Source: Solenopsis invicta (Eukaryota > Arthropoda > Insecta > Hymenoptera > Formicidae). From it: a stretch of 64,000 nucleotides of DNA. The stretch is taken from positions 4,517,501 to 4,581,500 of the forward strand of contig NC_052669.1 of NCBI RefSeq assembly GCF_016802725.1, written 5' to 3'. Positions 1 through 12,644 of this stretch are shown here, one piece after another. Every line of letters begins with the position of its first letter. Within the stretch, counting starts at the first letter, position 1. The translations under genes were made by a program, and so were the position numbers. The notes beneath the pieces are model-generated. The model was not told where the DNA came from and did no database searches. It was given only the letters and a program-made list of their open reading frames with translations.

Positions 1-2312
1 CACCTTGCCCGATAAGCGATGAATAAAATCTGAAAATGACTTGACGACTTCATTATGACACAACATAGACACAGCATTTCTTCGAGATAAAATTCATAAG
101 CTTTGCCCAGCATATTGTTTAAAATGATAGAAAGTGACGAATACTTTGAAAAATTTGTATTACTTTTGAAATGAATCTTGAATTTAAGTGAAAAACTAGG
201 ATTGTTTTGTATTACTAATAAGTATGTATGTCATAATAATGTATGTCGTTTATCATATCGAACATGTCTCCATTAACCACATTTTCTCAATCAAAGGAAC
301 GGTATTTATCAAATAGCAATGCCGTGTAATCTTCCAGAAAATCTATTGGTGGGGAGGAGAAACATAATTACAGCGCGCGCCTTGTTATCAAGCTGCTGAG
401 GGGGTGGTCGTTGTGTCGTTCGTCGGATGTCCGTCTAAAGTGTCGACGCGAACCAGGCAGCTAATGTTGTATACCGCTCTCTCGTTAGAGTGAAACGGTT
501 CTCCCAGATAGAATGGTAGCACGGAGAATTAACTTTTACCTCGATACAGGTACTTAGCTCGCGCGCGAAAGAACCTGTGCGCCAACTGTTTTTGCCGTTT
601 GGAAGAAATCTTATTGTCCCCTGTAAAACCCGGTTAATCGCTGAAGCCCGGCGCTCGTTAAAAATGGCGCGGACCACCGGTGTAATTATGTTGTCCGCGG
701 TAATTCTCTGTTATCCAATTATATGGCACGACACCGGGCATACATCTTTTCCAAAGAATTAAAAAATTAGAACACGTTGAAAGATCTGAGTATTCAGAAG
801 AAAGGTTTTCGTTACATGTTTATATTTTAATAAATTGCGCGACGCAAAGTCTGTAATGATACAATTAAAATCAAGCTAACAATCGTTTAAACGAATCTTG
901 GTGTTCTAATAATATTCCATATTTTATGTTTTCTATATAGCTCTTCGAACTGCACGCCGTTACTTTCGTTCTTAAAACACAGTTTTTGAAGTAAATCAGT
1001 AATATCACAATATTAAATTGATAATCAGTTTAATATCTTTCCCTAAAATATTGTACAGAATTTGCTGCGAAAAATATTTCCAGTCAGTTAACTTAAGCTG
1101 ATTTTTCTATTAGAAGTGACCGATCGCATTTGTCGTTAAATAAAATTGACCAGAAATAGCCAATCACGATTGACACTTAATTGTTCGATTAAGTTAATCG
1201 CGGGTTGTAAAACTAGTCCGTAGGCAATTCAGCAAGACATACGAACTAAAAACAATGTATATTAAGATCCGCTTGATTGATCTTGTTTTGTTTTGTGTTA
1301 TACACTTCACACTCTTATATAAAATACATAAATTATTCTACAATGATATATTATGTAATGATAAATACCGTTTGTTAATCGTTTGTAACACAAAAGATTT
1401 GTCGCAATAAGAAACGTACTTTAGTCTGCAACCGTTGGAAATCGTTTTTCGAGCAAAAACACAACGATTACGAAGGATATCTTAATGAGACTTCCAAACG
1501 AAGTGAGATAGGAGGCATGCTGACCGCGAGGACATTGCGCCAAGCAGCTTCGTAAAACGAACGCTTTAATCACTTCTCAATTATCCGTTCATGGATGAAA
1601 TTTTAATTTACGACGCGATAAAGTTCCAAAGAGTCGTGCCCGCGCGCGCAAAATTCGTTCGCTTTATGCGCTCTCAATTTGAAAGTTTCAGTTTGACCGT
1701 TAAGCCCCTCGGAGGGAAATGACGGGGAGGGAGGGGGGAGCAAAAGGGAGAAACCCGGGGTGGAAAAGAAGAAAGAGGAGGCGGCGAAGGTGGAAGGAAG
1801 AGGCCTGAAATTGCGGAGGAAAATGTTGAGGGCGGTGGCGGGGGAACATCGTATTAAATCGGAAGATTGGAATTCTAATTAATACTCGCGGATTATCGAT
1901 AAAGGGGCGAGGGAAACGGGTACGTGAAGGGGCGGAATGGCGGAACGATGACTCGTTCCGTTCGTTTCATCCTTCGCGCGTCTTCGACACTCGCCTTAAT
2001 GTCTTCTCTAACTCGCCGAGAAGTGGGACCTCCCGTCGGAATAGATTATATCGTAATGAAAATCTTGACGTTTGACGTTCTGCAATTGATGACTCTATTC
2101 TCCCATCGATTCATTGAATACCTCGCGCACCGATGCGTATTACGTGTCACGCGTCAGACTTCAGAAGAAAATTCTGCTCACGATTTTGCCAAGGGAAAAG
2201 CATTTGAAAAATCAGAATACACATTGTACGAAATATATATTAGAACGCGCATGAATCCAAATACATGGCATGTAAAATTACAAATATAATTCTATTCTGA
2301 AATCTGATGTCA

Positions 2313-2409
2313 GACAACTGACAATTTAATTAAATCATTAAAACGTGAGGACGCCCGTTGTATAAATTTTAATTCACGTTTTAGTGATTTAATTAAATTG
2401 TTCGTTGTC
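2313..2409. repeat. 97-bp near-perfect foldback (MITE-like)
   Basis: The left arm (2313-2348) and right arm (2374-2409) are inverted copies of 36 bases with three differences. They are separated by a 25-base spacer. The arms share the core AATTTAATTAAATCA. This is the shape of a small nonautonomous DNA element or a solo foldback. The family is not recognised. Confidence 0.75.
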
Positions 2410-2535
2410 ATAACAAAAATGTTCATGTTTTTATTTACACTTACATATTTGTATATGAATTGTATCGTATTTCAGTCACTTATACATTCACCTAATACAT
2501 ACAAGGTATCCCAAAATTTACCAGTCAAAATACTG

Positions 2536-2812
2536 TAGCAGAAAAGTACTTGAAAAATTAAAATAGTTGTTTGTAAATTTTTATTTTCAACAGCAGTTTT
2601 CACGATTCAAGGCTGATCAATCACGAACTACGTTTCGTTAGATATATGTCTGTGAGTTGCACGTGCGGATTTAATTTAGTGATCGCACGGTAGATCGTCC
2701 AAACGTAATCTGTGATTGACTAGCTTTAAGCCATTTTATCAACCAAAACAACTGTTGGAAATAAAATTTGCAAATAGTTATTTTACTTAATTTTTCGAGT
2801 ACTTTCCTGCTA
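2536..2812. mobile_element. 277-bp foldback DNA element (MITE)
   Basis: The terminal arms of about 65 bases begin TAGCAGAAAAGTACTTG on the left and, on the opposite strand, TAGCAGGAAAGTACTCG on the right. Further inside, the arms keep pairing at lower identity (GATCAATCACGAACTACGTTT against AGTCAATCACAGATTACGTTT), so nearly the whole element folds on itself. The true ends may lie slightly outside, since a GGTATCCCAAAATTTACC stretch sits just to the left. There is no transposase frame, so it would be nonautonomous. Family unknown. Confidence 0.75.
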
Positions 2813-4202
2813 TGGCACTTTAATTCGCGAATTTTGCGACGCTCTATAATTTTCGTACGAATTGTTCTATATCTTTTTTTTTGCGAAGTTTACTCTGTGT
2901 CACCACCTAATACTAAAAAATGCGACATGAAGCGTGTCGTGAATTCTTTCAGCGTGACTCTGGCGACAGCTGTGATAATTTTGCGAAACAGCTACCAAAT
3001 TGTTAGAATATGTGCCGTACGTCGCGTACCCCAGAGGATTAGTCACGCGCTCGCGTTCGCATTTTCCATTTTTGCATTGTATTTTATTTCACCGTGAATA
3101 TGGAACAAAGGTCGTGCACCGAAAACACAAATTATTACGACGAACTGTATAAAATAAATCCGGTTAAGAGTACTAACTGATAGCTCGACGCACCGATTTT
3201 ATTGAGGTACAATCGTAAAAGAAATCTGCTTAACGTAACTGCTTTGCCATTCGCTTGATTATTATTGCTAATAAAAAAGCAGCTTTACAACGTGTACAAC
3301 ACATCTTACATCCCTCCCATTACACGTCGCACGCAATAGAGACATCCTCTTTATTTCGTCATTTCACCGTCGAGGAATTAAACGCATCGCACACTTCGTC
3401 GCGAAGTCTGCGTGAAGCTGTAGACGCCTTTTGCGAAATTAGAGCGGGCGGGAGGGAGGCACGCTCGTGCGCGGAAGATGAACCGCTTCTTCGCGTCGGC
3501 CATAATTCCCACGTAATTCACTCACAGCCGCGAAGGGAATATTTACAAATGGGATTTAAATCCGGGAGAGACGACCGCGGTGGTAGCCGCGGAATATCGT
3601 TTGCCGGCACCTAACGGAGAGACGACAGCGGTAGCGGCAGGCGACGAAAGCGGAGGATGGATGGAGGCCGCTTAAAGTGTAAATAGGAGGCGATTCGCGC
3701 CAGACAAAGCGTTCCCGTTTCACGATCCACCCTGCACCCACCGCTCACCCCTCGCTCCCATCTCTATTCTGCCTCCTTGCTTCCTCCTCGCGACCATAAA
3801 AAGGAAGGACACAGCTCTTCTACGGTTACTACGAGCCGAGAGTCGAATCGGGAGTCGACGGAAGTGGAATCCTGAAATATTAATGTGACACCAACCTTCG
3901 TCGTACGCCGATCCTTATCCTCGGCTTTCTCCTACTTCCCGTTGTCCGCTCTTCTCTTCCTTTTCTCCTGGGCCGTACGTCCTTCCCGTACGACGCCTGA
4001 CTTTCCCATCCCCTCGCATCCGCCCGCGCGCGCTTACCTTGCTGAATCATACAACCACTGTACCGGGTTGACTCGAATCGGGAAAACAGGGCGTATGTGT
4101 ACGTACACACATTTTTTATGCGCGAAGACGTCTTCTCGAGAGAATATTAGCTCGCTTAATAAGAAATGCTACGGTCTTTGATGTAATATTGCCGAAATTG
4201 AC

Positions 4203-4339
4203 GTCGTATAAGGCCGACGTTTTTATATGTCGTATGTCGGCAAGGCTTTCCAAGCTGGTTGATTGGCTATAAGACAGACAGTGCCGAGAATTTTCATTGT
4301 CCTACAGCCAATCAACAGACTTGAAAATTTTTATACGAC
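4203..4339. repeat. Imperfect inverted repeat (MITE-like)
   Basis: A 19-base arm at 4258-4276 (GTTGATTGGCTATAAGACA) pairs with 4298-4316 with two differences. Outer copies of GTCGTATAA also face each other at 4203-4211 and near 4331-4339. The left side carries extra sequence, including a short GCCGAC...GTCGGC stem. This looks like a decayed foldback element. Confidence 0.55.
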
Positions 4340-5117
4340 ACACGAAATATCGACCTAAGAAATACTTACATATTTTTCAGGGCTTCTTATATTTCTTTAC
4401 GTTTTGGGTATTTTTAAAGTTTTCATCATTTTAAATCGCGCATGTAAGTTTGTTGCGCAAAATGTGCAAGTCGTATCTGTCAAGAACGAGCGGATCTAAT
4501 ACATTTAACATGTTGCGGCAGTGTGGACTAAAAAATTAGTATCCGCGTAACAAGAGTAAAGCCTGTTCTCATTTGAACATATTACGATTGTGATAATGTA
4601 TGATCCGATTATTTCAAAAAGCTATACAATGTAGTTATCCCATTTATTCAGATAACACGTCTGTCATTCGTTATTATTTGCGATATGTGGGAAAATCCCG
4701 TGCCTTTGTCAGCCTTCATTAATAAATAGCTGAATAATTAATCTAAATGGGTTCCATATTTTCAACGTGAATTGATCTTATGACGGTTGCGCGCGTTCAA
4801 AAATTTATGAAATCGTTTATTAATTTATCAACTGATGAAAAAATTGCAATGTATTTCATACAAATCTACTTAATCACACGCAAGTGATTTTTGATATTGC
4901 GATATGACAAAAATACATTTATTGTTCAGCTATTCCCGATAAAGCGATCTCGTTTAAAAAAGTTTAAAGCCGATTATCTTTGCAATTACCAAAATTGCGG
5001 AAACCTTTCACGGATGTACTTAACATGAAATCGTGTCTTATATAGATGACTTAAAATCATTATTACACGCGTATACTGTTCGTTCATTTTACAAACGATT
5101 ATTTCAATTTGTTGTAG

Positions 5118-5306
5118 GAGGGCGAGAGGGGGTATTTAGAAGGACTCGCTTCAAGATATGCAGATCTCTTCAGGACACATTACGGGGATGTCCTCGAGCC
5201 GCTCGAGGAGCTTCGCCGACGAGAAACAAACGCTTCCACCCGAATGCCCAACACTCAGCTCACCACCAGTCATTCACAGCCCATTTACGTGCCCGGAAAA
5301 TACTCG
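5118..5306 (+). CDS. Exon 1 in window: N-terminal part of a CG32809/AGAP005037-like scaffold protein
   Basis: This internal coding exon of 189 bases (63 codons, phase 0 in and out) begins after the acceptor TTTGTTGTAG and ends at the donor TCG|GTGAGTAA. The peptide starts EGERGYLEGLASRYADLF, continues as a charged, probably helical stretch (residues 10-37), becomes polar, and ends QPIYVPGKYS. The frame has a TAG exactly at the acceptor, so translation must enter by splicing. It joins exon 2 without a phase change to give GKYS-PSSCLSDKEEDE. I recognise that run from memory as typical of insect proteins related to CG32809 and to KIAA1217/p140Cap. In vertebrates that family scaffolds actin and Src signalling at cell cortex and synapses. 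The assignment is by recollection only. An in-frame Met occurs at residue 43 but is an unlikely start. Confidence 0.82.
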
Positions 5307-7177
5307 GTGAGTAAATCCCTCATATTCGGCTTTTATTTGCCTTTTCCCGGCCGTCGCGTCAATTCTCTCCTTTTATTGCTTCCGCGGGCGGCATAATGTG
5401 GTTATAGGGTGACATATAGTAGCTTGTCTATCGCCGCGATTTCTTCTTATTACTCTACTCCCCTGACACTTCGCCAAATTGCTTTCGAAGGGACGGAACT
5501 CGCAAGAAGAACACGTCCAGTTGATTCGATACGAGTATTTGTCTCTTTCCGACGGGCGGGGACAATTTCGTCACGAACAAAATTGTCAGACTCAGACAAT
5601 GTATCGTACAATCGATGAAATATAAACTTATTCATAAGTTTGAAATTGCGTTTTAACAATTGTCAAACAATTTGTGACAAAATATATAAGTATGTATCCC
5701 AGAGTATTTAATAATTAATAATAAATAATTAAGCATAATCCTCATATTAAGATAGAAGACTATTATACGAATCATAATTGCGTTAGTTCACAAAATATTT
5801 TTTAAATATGTTTTGATTAGCATCTCTATAATTAGTACCTTTATCTTTTATACGCATTTCAACGATATGTTTAGCAAAAGAGATTTGACGGGAAATCCTT
5901 CATGGAAGTTCAAACACTTCGCGTTTGTGGATTCGCAGCTCCTCCATGAGTAACTTCCTAAAGTGCTTTAAGGCGATTAACCATGTAGACCCTATCGATC
6001 CCAGCTTAAATCGGTTATTGTTCGTTACTCCGTCTTTCTCCTATTAATCGAATTTTCAAGTGTGAGCAATCAATTGACTATTAAGGTCAGGCTATTTCGA
6101 AAATCAATGATGTGTCAAATTGGAAAATTAATATAAAGTCACTCTTATCTGAATTAAACGATTTGATTCTTTTGCTTAATTCAATGAATTAAATTTTGTT
6201 TAATTTTGTTTCTCAAATTTTATGCTTTACGTTATTAAAATCTCGTGTTTTTCTAATTAATATAACAATCTCATGAATATTTAAAATATAAAAAATTAAC
6301 CTTTTTTTTGCAAAAATAAATACATTATCATTCTATAAGGAAGAAGAGGGAAATATTTTCAGAGAATTTGTAATAATAATATAATAATAATATAAAATTT
6401 TATGTTTAATCTGTTTTATCAAAAATTTGATCAAATTATTTTTATCTTCATTTTTTTTATATCATAAGTATTTTAGTAGCCAAGCTTTAAATTAAAATTT
6501 TTTATGTAAATTTTTAATAAAATTAAATTTAAAAAATTAATAAATATATATATATTTATTCATTATTTGCTTGGAATTTTCATCAGAATTGTATAATGTA
6601 CAATAATGATTACGATTTATCATTTGAAATTTGATATAAATTTATATAGGGAACAGTGTATGTAATCAGATCTTTGGATTTTTATGTTTTTTAATAAGAG
6701 AAAAACTATTTAATGTTTTTAACAACGTAATTAGATTGATCTTCACGTCTGATCTACACCGTCTCTTTTCTCACAAAGATCCATGATATTACACTGCGTC
6801 TATGTAACCGGAAACTTTTTAATCAGTATCACAAAATAACATTAACCAATTTTGATTGGTACAGCCATTTTTCAACAAAGTAATGAATAACGGTGCATAC
6901 ATCATCCCAGGCATGTTTAATATAATCTAGAGACACATGTACGTCTAAAAAGTTGTCAGAAAGTTGCTGAAAAATGGCGGTTTGGACCTAACCTTGACAC
7001 TGTTTTGTGATTCTGATTTGGGGGAGGGAGGGGGGCTCTGTATGTAACGAGCTTTTAATAACCGTCCCTGTCTGCTTCCATTTACAACGTAAGTGGTAGC
7101 CAGTACTGCTTCGCAAGCAAAACCCACCGCCCCGTATAGATAAAGGAAAAGAGCGAACGATCTCCATTTTTGCACAG
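5307..7177 (+). other. Intron 1 (1.9 kb)
   Basis: It runs from GTGAGTAA to TTTTTGCACAG. The sequence is mostly very AT-rich (6100-6700), and I see no gene or mobile element in it. A CpG-richer patch lies at 5340-5600. Confidence 0.75.
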
Positions 7178-7341
7178 CCCTCGAGCTGCCTCAGCGACAA
7201 GGAGGAGGACGAAATCTATGGCTTCGGATACGGGGTCTTCAGCAGGCAGATGCTCCAACATCGACAGCAGAAGCTCGCACTTGCTACACAAAACACAACC
7301 ACTGCCGTGACACCGAGTGGACCTCAAACAACTTATCAAAG
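7178..7341 (+). CDS. Exon 2: acidic/aromatic motif and Gln-rich segment of the CG32809-like protein
   Basis: This is a coding exon of 164 bases with phase 0 in and two bases left over at the end. The acceptor is CATTTTTGCACAG and the donor is CAAAG|GTAAGA. It encodes PSSCLSDKEEDEIYGFGYGV (residues 64-83 of the assembled fragment), then FSRQMLQHRQQKLALATQ, and ends in a Thr/Pro-rich stretch. The acidic run DKEEDE followed by IYGFGYGVF is the most distinctive motif and the best anchor for identifying the family. The alternative AG at 7193-7194 would remove five codons and is less likely, because PSSCLS completes a natural GKYSPSS join. The leftover AG becomes Ser (AGT) with the first base of exon 3. 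On the opposite strand, about 135 bases beyond the donor, lies a mariner transposase scrap. Confidence 0.85.
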
Positions 7342-7475
7342 GTAAGAAGTTCATTAGTATTCGGATGTTTTATTGATTTGAAACAAAATTTCGTATTGTT
7401 TTCTTTTTTTTTAAGAATTTGAGTGTCTCCGAAAGCTTTGCAATGCTTATACGAGATAGAAGAAATATCTCTGCG

Positions 7476-7562
7476 ACCCGTGTCGTTTTCAATTAGCGTC
7501 ACGATTTGATCATTATCAACGACTGAAGGTTTATCGCAACAATCTTGGTCTTCCACTTCTAA
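7476..7562 (-). mobile_element. Mariner transposase remnant (DNA-binding region scrap)
   Basis: On the minus strand, bases 7529-7476 translate to PSVVDNDQIVTLIENDTG. This closely matches the segment following the RSGRP motif in the helix-turn-helix region of mariner-family transposases. Just upstream, at 7560-7546, an RSGRP-like pentapeptide is readable in a different frame, with an in-frame stop between them. The piece is therefore disrupted. No catalytic D,D motif or terminal repeats are seen nearby, so this is a dead fragment inside intron 2. Confidence 0.55.
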
Positions 7563-10500
7563 ATCGAGCGAATTACTTACGAACAGACTATTCAGCTACT
7601 CTATAAACAGCACATATCTTTTTTACTGTTTTTATAGCGTTTTCTTATTTCCAGAAATAAAAAAGGTTCAAATAACAAAAATACTTTTATTTTTACTTAT
7701 AACGTAAACACACTTAAAATTCAGAAATCCACACACAAATCGCAGAGAAAGACGCGTTGAAATGTCACCTTTCAGAATATGTACATGTCATATGTTCCAA
7801 CCACGCGTGAAACGCATTCACGTGTTCAAACTGTCACCTATTGAAAAACGCTGCGAATTTTTGTTTCAAAAAAACCTAGTACATATGTCAACATCTTGTA
7901 AATATGATATATCTGGCTCAATGGGCGATAATACGCATTTATATTAAAATTGAAAACCTGTTCATTAATATGTTGAGCGTTTAGTAAAAATAAACGAACA
8001 ATTGCAGACAAAATAATGCAATGATTCAAAAGCATTATATTTTAAATTCAAAAAAATATAAAAATTGTAATATAATTTTCCATTTAAGAATTTTATATAT
8101 TCCAGCATTGTATAATTATTATATTAATTATATAATAATTTTAAATATATAATTCAGTTTTTCTCTGAATATTTCAGACATTCTAATTAAATTGCAAATG
8201 AGTGATAAATGTGTGACTATTGCAGAACTGCAATTATTGTTACTTGAACGCTCGACTTGTTACGGTATAAGAGAAAGCCAGCGCGGCGCAATCGATCACT
8301 CGCGCAAATCGCGATCAGTAACGTTCGACATCGAACACGTTCGTCGATTACAGCAAATCCGAGAAAGCTCGAAACTGGACGATTTTCACATTTAACTGAA
8401 TTCAATCGGGATACTCAGATAACGTGCGCGCGCGTATAGTACGCAGGAATAATGAAATATTAATGCTAATGGTTTATCCAGCTGGTTCGATATTTTGGGC
8501 GTGCCGATTAATTAATCTACCTTGAAACAAATGCAAAATGATCATTGCGAATGTATCGTCGATGCCAAATCTCCATGTTCATGGAGCGTGGGTATTTTTG
8601 TGGCGCGCTCAATATTCGTTTTGTACGGAAAAATATGACGTACGGATGTATCAGATTCAAAACACGAAAATTGAGCTGTCAACGTGGAAAAAAACTTTGC
8701 TTTCAAGTTGCCGTTCTGATTCGTTCTTAATTTTAAATCTAACTTAATGTTAACGGTTTTAGCCTTAAACTCTTTTAACAGATGATCTTAAATCTCGTGC
8801 CAGGGATTTTTAAAGAGAAAATATCAATTCCATTGTATATACTTCATGGTATTTCGGATTTTTATGCATCTCTGCATCGCACAAACGCCACTCGGTTTTC
8901 CGGACCATTCGTACAACACGCCACGCGCGCCGTACGCTGCCGCAGTCGCGCAGTCTGTTTATTATCCGTAATTGCCCATTGCTAACTGCTCTAACTGATC
9001 CGAAATACCATCTGCGTGCAGTCTCGTACCGGCTGCTTGATATTTAATGGCTAATTAACCGGCGAACCGAGCCACTGAGCGCGCTTTGGCCCGACATGCC
9101 CGTGTACTTGCTCAACGGTGCCGCGCCGCATCGTTGCGAGGAGGAGAAACTGAAAGACGATGAGGGCGAAAAGGAGAGAATGGCACCCAGTCAGAAGAGC
9201 AAATGAGGGAGAATAGGAAAAGGGAGGCGCACATATCGCATTATTAAATTCCATTATCGCGCCCTGGCCATCGACTGTTTTCGTGCACGCGCGAATAATC
9301 ACGGCACCAAACTCATGAAATTGCTCTCTCCTCTCATTGCCGCGATAAGCACGCTCGTTTTTGCGAATGAGTACACCTCCACGGGCCATAGCCGCGTACT
9401 CGGTATTGTGACTTCATAATGACAGAGCAAACTAATTCCATCGGACTCTCATGAGTAAACCACAAGTTGCCGCAAATCTAGCGAAGCTCATTGATAATGA
9501 TATTTACGGTATTACCAAAAATGATACTCGAAACTATGTAGAAAAAAGAACAGACAACGTTGTTATGAATTGCAGACTTTTTATTCATCTTTTAAATAAT
9601 TTAAATACCATTTAAGAAACGTTAGCGCTCTTTCACGTGAAATTTTAAACATTTTCTAAAGTTCAAATTTGGATCACTATATCACCATAGCTATTGCTAA
9701 TTAATTATTGTTTAATCTAGGAGTAGTAGGAATAGTATTAATTTGCAGCGACCATAAAGTTAATTGCTCGAAAATAATGTTCGACTGTACGAAGCTTTTT
9801 GGGGATTTAATTGGAGAGTTCTGTCGCTGTAAATAACGTGAATCGAGAGAAAACAGCATTCTTCAAGTAACGCTCGTTTATTATTCTGTTAAATAAGTAA
9901 GAAGGATTGAGAGATGCAGATAATAGTTATTGTAAAACAATAAAGAGAATAATGTAACGGAAACAATCTCAACTATAGAAATAAATTAATCGGCCAAATA
10001 ATTAAATTTTAAATTAATAAATATTGAGGACATTCAAGAAGTGCTCAATATTATTATGTTTACATTGGCATACGAGTAATCAAATTAGCTTTTATACAGT
10101 CAGTCAATTGGACATTTTATAACATAATTGTTAAGGCAATCAATGGGATAGAAATAACAATAATTGAACAATGATGAAGTTTCTTTCAGCGAAAGAATAA
10201 ACATCAGCGCAGTATTATATCTTTATTGCGTATCATTGAGAGCTTTATCTGATCACAAAAATTTCCACGAAGGACATTAGGCGGGAATTTTTAATGGGCT
10301 CATAAATTTCATCGAAACATTCAGCAAGTTGGTGCAATGAGCCGGGCGCGCTCTCCGTTGCTCACATACGTAAAAATAATTACCGACTTCATGATAATTT
10401 ATCGCGGTGCTATAAAGCATGTGCTACGTGGTAACAAGACAGGCTACGAAAGCATTGAAAAACAGCCGACGAGATACATGCCGCCTTTCACGCTCAATGT

Positions 10501-12520
10501 TTCAACCGAAGACTTTCACGTGATAGACGTAACAATTTCTAATAAATTCACCACGAAGCCACGGTAATGATATTCTTGTCGAAGTGACTAATTGCACGAT
10601 CAGTGAGTTGTCCAGCTGCGAGAGGACCTTATTGCATCTGAGATGCGTTAATAAAATAAAGAAATTTTTTCCTCGGTAATACATTTCTGCAAATATTAAA
10701 CATATTTGCATATATAATAATATTTAAAATAGATACAATAAAAAAATGGACACTGAGATAGAATGTAATTTAAAAAAAATTCCGAGGCAAGCGAGTACTC
10801 GGCAACCGATTCTGCACGCAACCGCTTTTATCCGGCTCTCGAGCGAAAGGGTCCGCCGTGCCTGCTGTCGGAACGCGCGTCGAAGCGGCTAGACGATGAT
10901 CGCGGAATTCATTAGCAACGCGTAGATGGATATCGCGTCCGATTGACGAATGGATCGCTTGCATTAATTATACGCGGTTGCGCACACGGCTGACGAACCG
11001 CCGGCCGTTTGTCACACGGCCGATGATGCGTTTAACGATCACTCGCCGATGATGCAACCGACCGGCCAGGCACGTCTTTCCATCGAGGGATATTTACTCG
11101 CGCGAATGCAACGTCATTAACATAATGCAGTAGACCAGTCCGGTTTTTTTGTCGGGCGCGCGCGTCTTATTGCGTTTCCCGTGGGATTCATCTGCCGCGA
11201 CTCGCGTGCGCACGTCGTATTAGATATATTAAATCCTTCTTACGCAGATCTTCCGTACGCATATTTATTCAAATCTCTTTCACGAGGCTGCTGTATTTCT
11301 ATATATATGTTTGACGTGGGGAACATCGCGCGTCTCTTGATTTTTTTTCTTTAACGCTTGATGCCGTTTCAGTTTTCATTATCTTAATTAAGGCTGAACC
11401 GTCAGTATATCCCTTTAATGATAAGACTCTCGATATAATTTATAGTAGTATTAATCGGCCGCTTGACGATAGGCCGAACGGCTTAACTGCGTGTGCAAAA
11501 GGACGTCGGAACATTCGCGTTACAAACAATCGCATGGACCGTGGTCATAAATTAATAAACGGACAATAACGCGGCGAAGTAAAGCCTGACTGACGTGCTG
11601 ACAGCCACGGCCGATGGTCGGTTTTGTCGTGTCGACGGCCAGGTAATCCTATCGACTCGTCGGCGCGCACGTCGCGTCGCGTCGCGTTGCATCGCGCTGC
11701 AGCGCGTCGCGTAGCCAGAATGCGCGCGCTCGATTATCCGCGCCGCGAAACTCTCGACCTCGCGCCCGTTATCTCGCGTGTAATCGCAGTTTTAGTCCTT
11801 TGCCATATTTCGGCGCGCTCGCATCCGGCCGTCTGCGATTGTGCCGGGCCGCGTTCGGCCGATCAATCCCCCCTCCTTCCCCCCCGCAGGACAAAACAGA
11901 TTTTTCGATCCCCTCGCGCGCCTCCGCCCTCCTCAATCCATCGAATGAGACTGCCGAGAATTGTCGTCGTTGTTTTTCGCATGACGCTCTCGTATAGAGG
12001 TGTATTTATACACGACGCCTCACCGCACAACAATTCTGAATGCAGCAAATTTGAATTGCATGCTTAGCCTAATTATTCGAACGATGCTTCATTATCTTCG
12101 TTGCGTAGCTATTTGATAACAGATAATGATTCGAATGCACGGCCGAAAATTATTTCTATCATTATTCGCTATTATGGTTATTATCGCTAACAATTATGTG
12201 GCTCATTTAAGAAACATGTCCTTTATACAAATATATTATTATTATTAATGTAATCAAATATCCATTTTTTTAAAATCAATTTTACATAATTACAATTGAC
12301 TAATATATTATATCGGACAACAGAATTAATAATTCTTAAAAAGCTCGTTCTAAATTTTATATTATTTTGCTGATACCATTATTATTACTTGTTGACATAT
12401 TGTCTATAAATAAATTATAATAACAAAATTACATAAATTTTATTTATTGTAGTAAAACAATAGGATCGTTGTTTAACACGTTAATTCCTTTAATTATAAC
12501 ATTCATATTTTAATAACATA

Positions 12521-12644
12521 TTGGGTCGAAACAAAAGTTTGTAGTGGCACATACGTATGTAATCGAATAAATGTATGTACAAATATCTAAACATTTATCT
12601 TTAAGTTTCCCTTAAAAACGTTACGAACTTTCGTTCCAACTCAA
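12521..12644. mobile_element. 124-bp mariner-type MITE with TA target duplication
   Basis: The ends are inverted copies of about 24 bases: left TTGGGTCGAAACAAAAGTTT, and right (reverse complement) TTGAGTTGGAACGAAAGTTC. All six differences over 24 bases are transitions, as expected from old CpG decay. The element is flanked by TA at 12519-12520 and 12645-12646, the target duplication used by Tc1/mariner transposons. There is no coding sequence, so it would have been mobilised in trans. Confidence 0.8.

Larger units (their letters stand above)
1..5117. other. 5' flanking or intronic DNA
   Basis: No exon is convincing here. The segment is AT-rich, with purine-rich and CpG-rich patches at about 1620-1960 and 3430-4080. 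It holds three foldback elements (2313-2409, 2536-2812, 4203-4339), listed separately. A TATA-like CATAAAAAGG at about 3795-3804 precedes a CpG-rich stretch and could be a promoter, but no donor or start codon links it to exon 1. Because exon 1 enters in phase 0 with a TAG directly before it in frame, an upstream exon must supply the start codon. It is either outside the window or unrecognised here. Confidence 0.6.

Noticed and set aside
1924..2289. 121-codon + strand frame
   Set aside because: It mixes purine-rich and AT-rich DNA, with no motif and no splice partner.
4381..4443. Segment with good acceptor (ATTTTTCAG) and donor (CAT|GTAAGTTT)
   Set aside because: Two of three frames stop, the open one is T-rich and intron-like, and its phase does not lead into exon 1.
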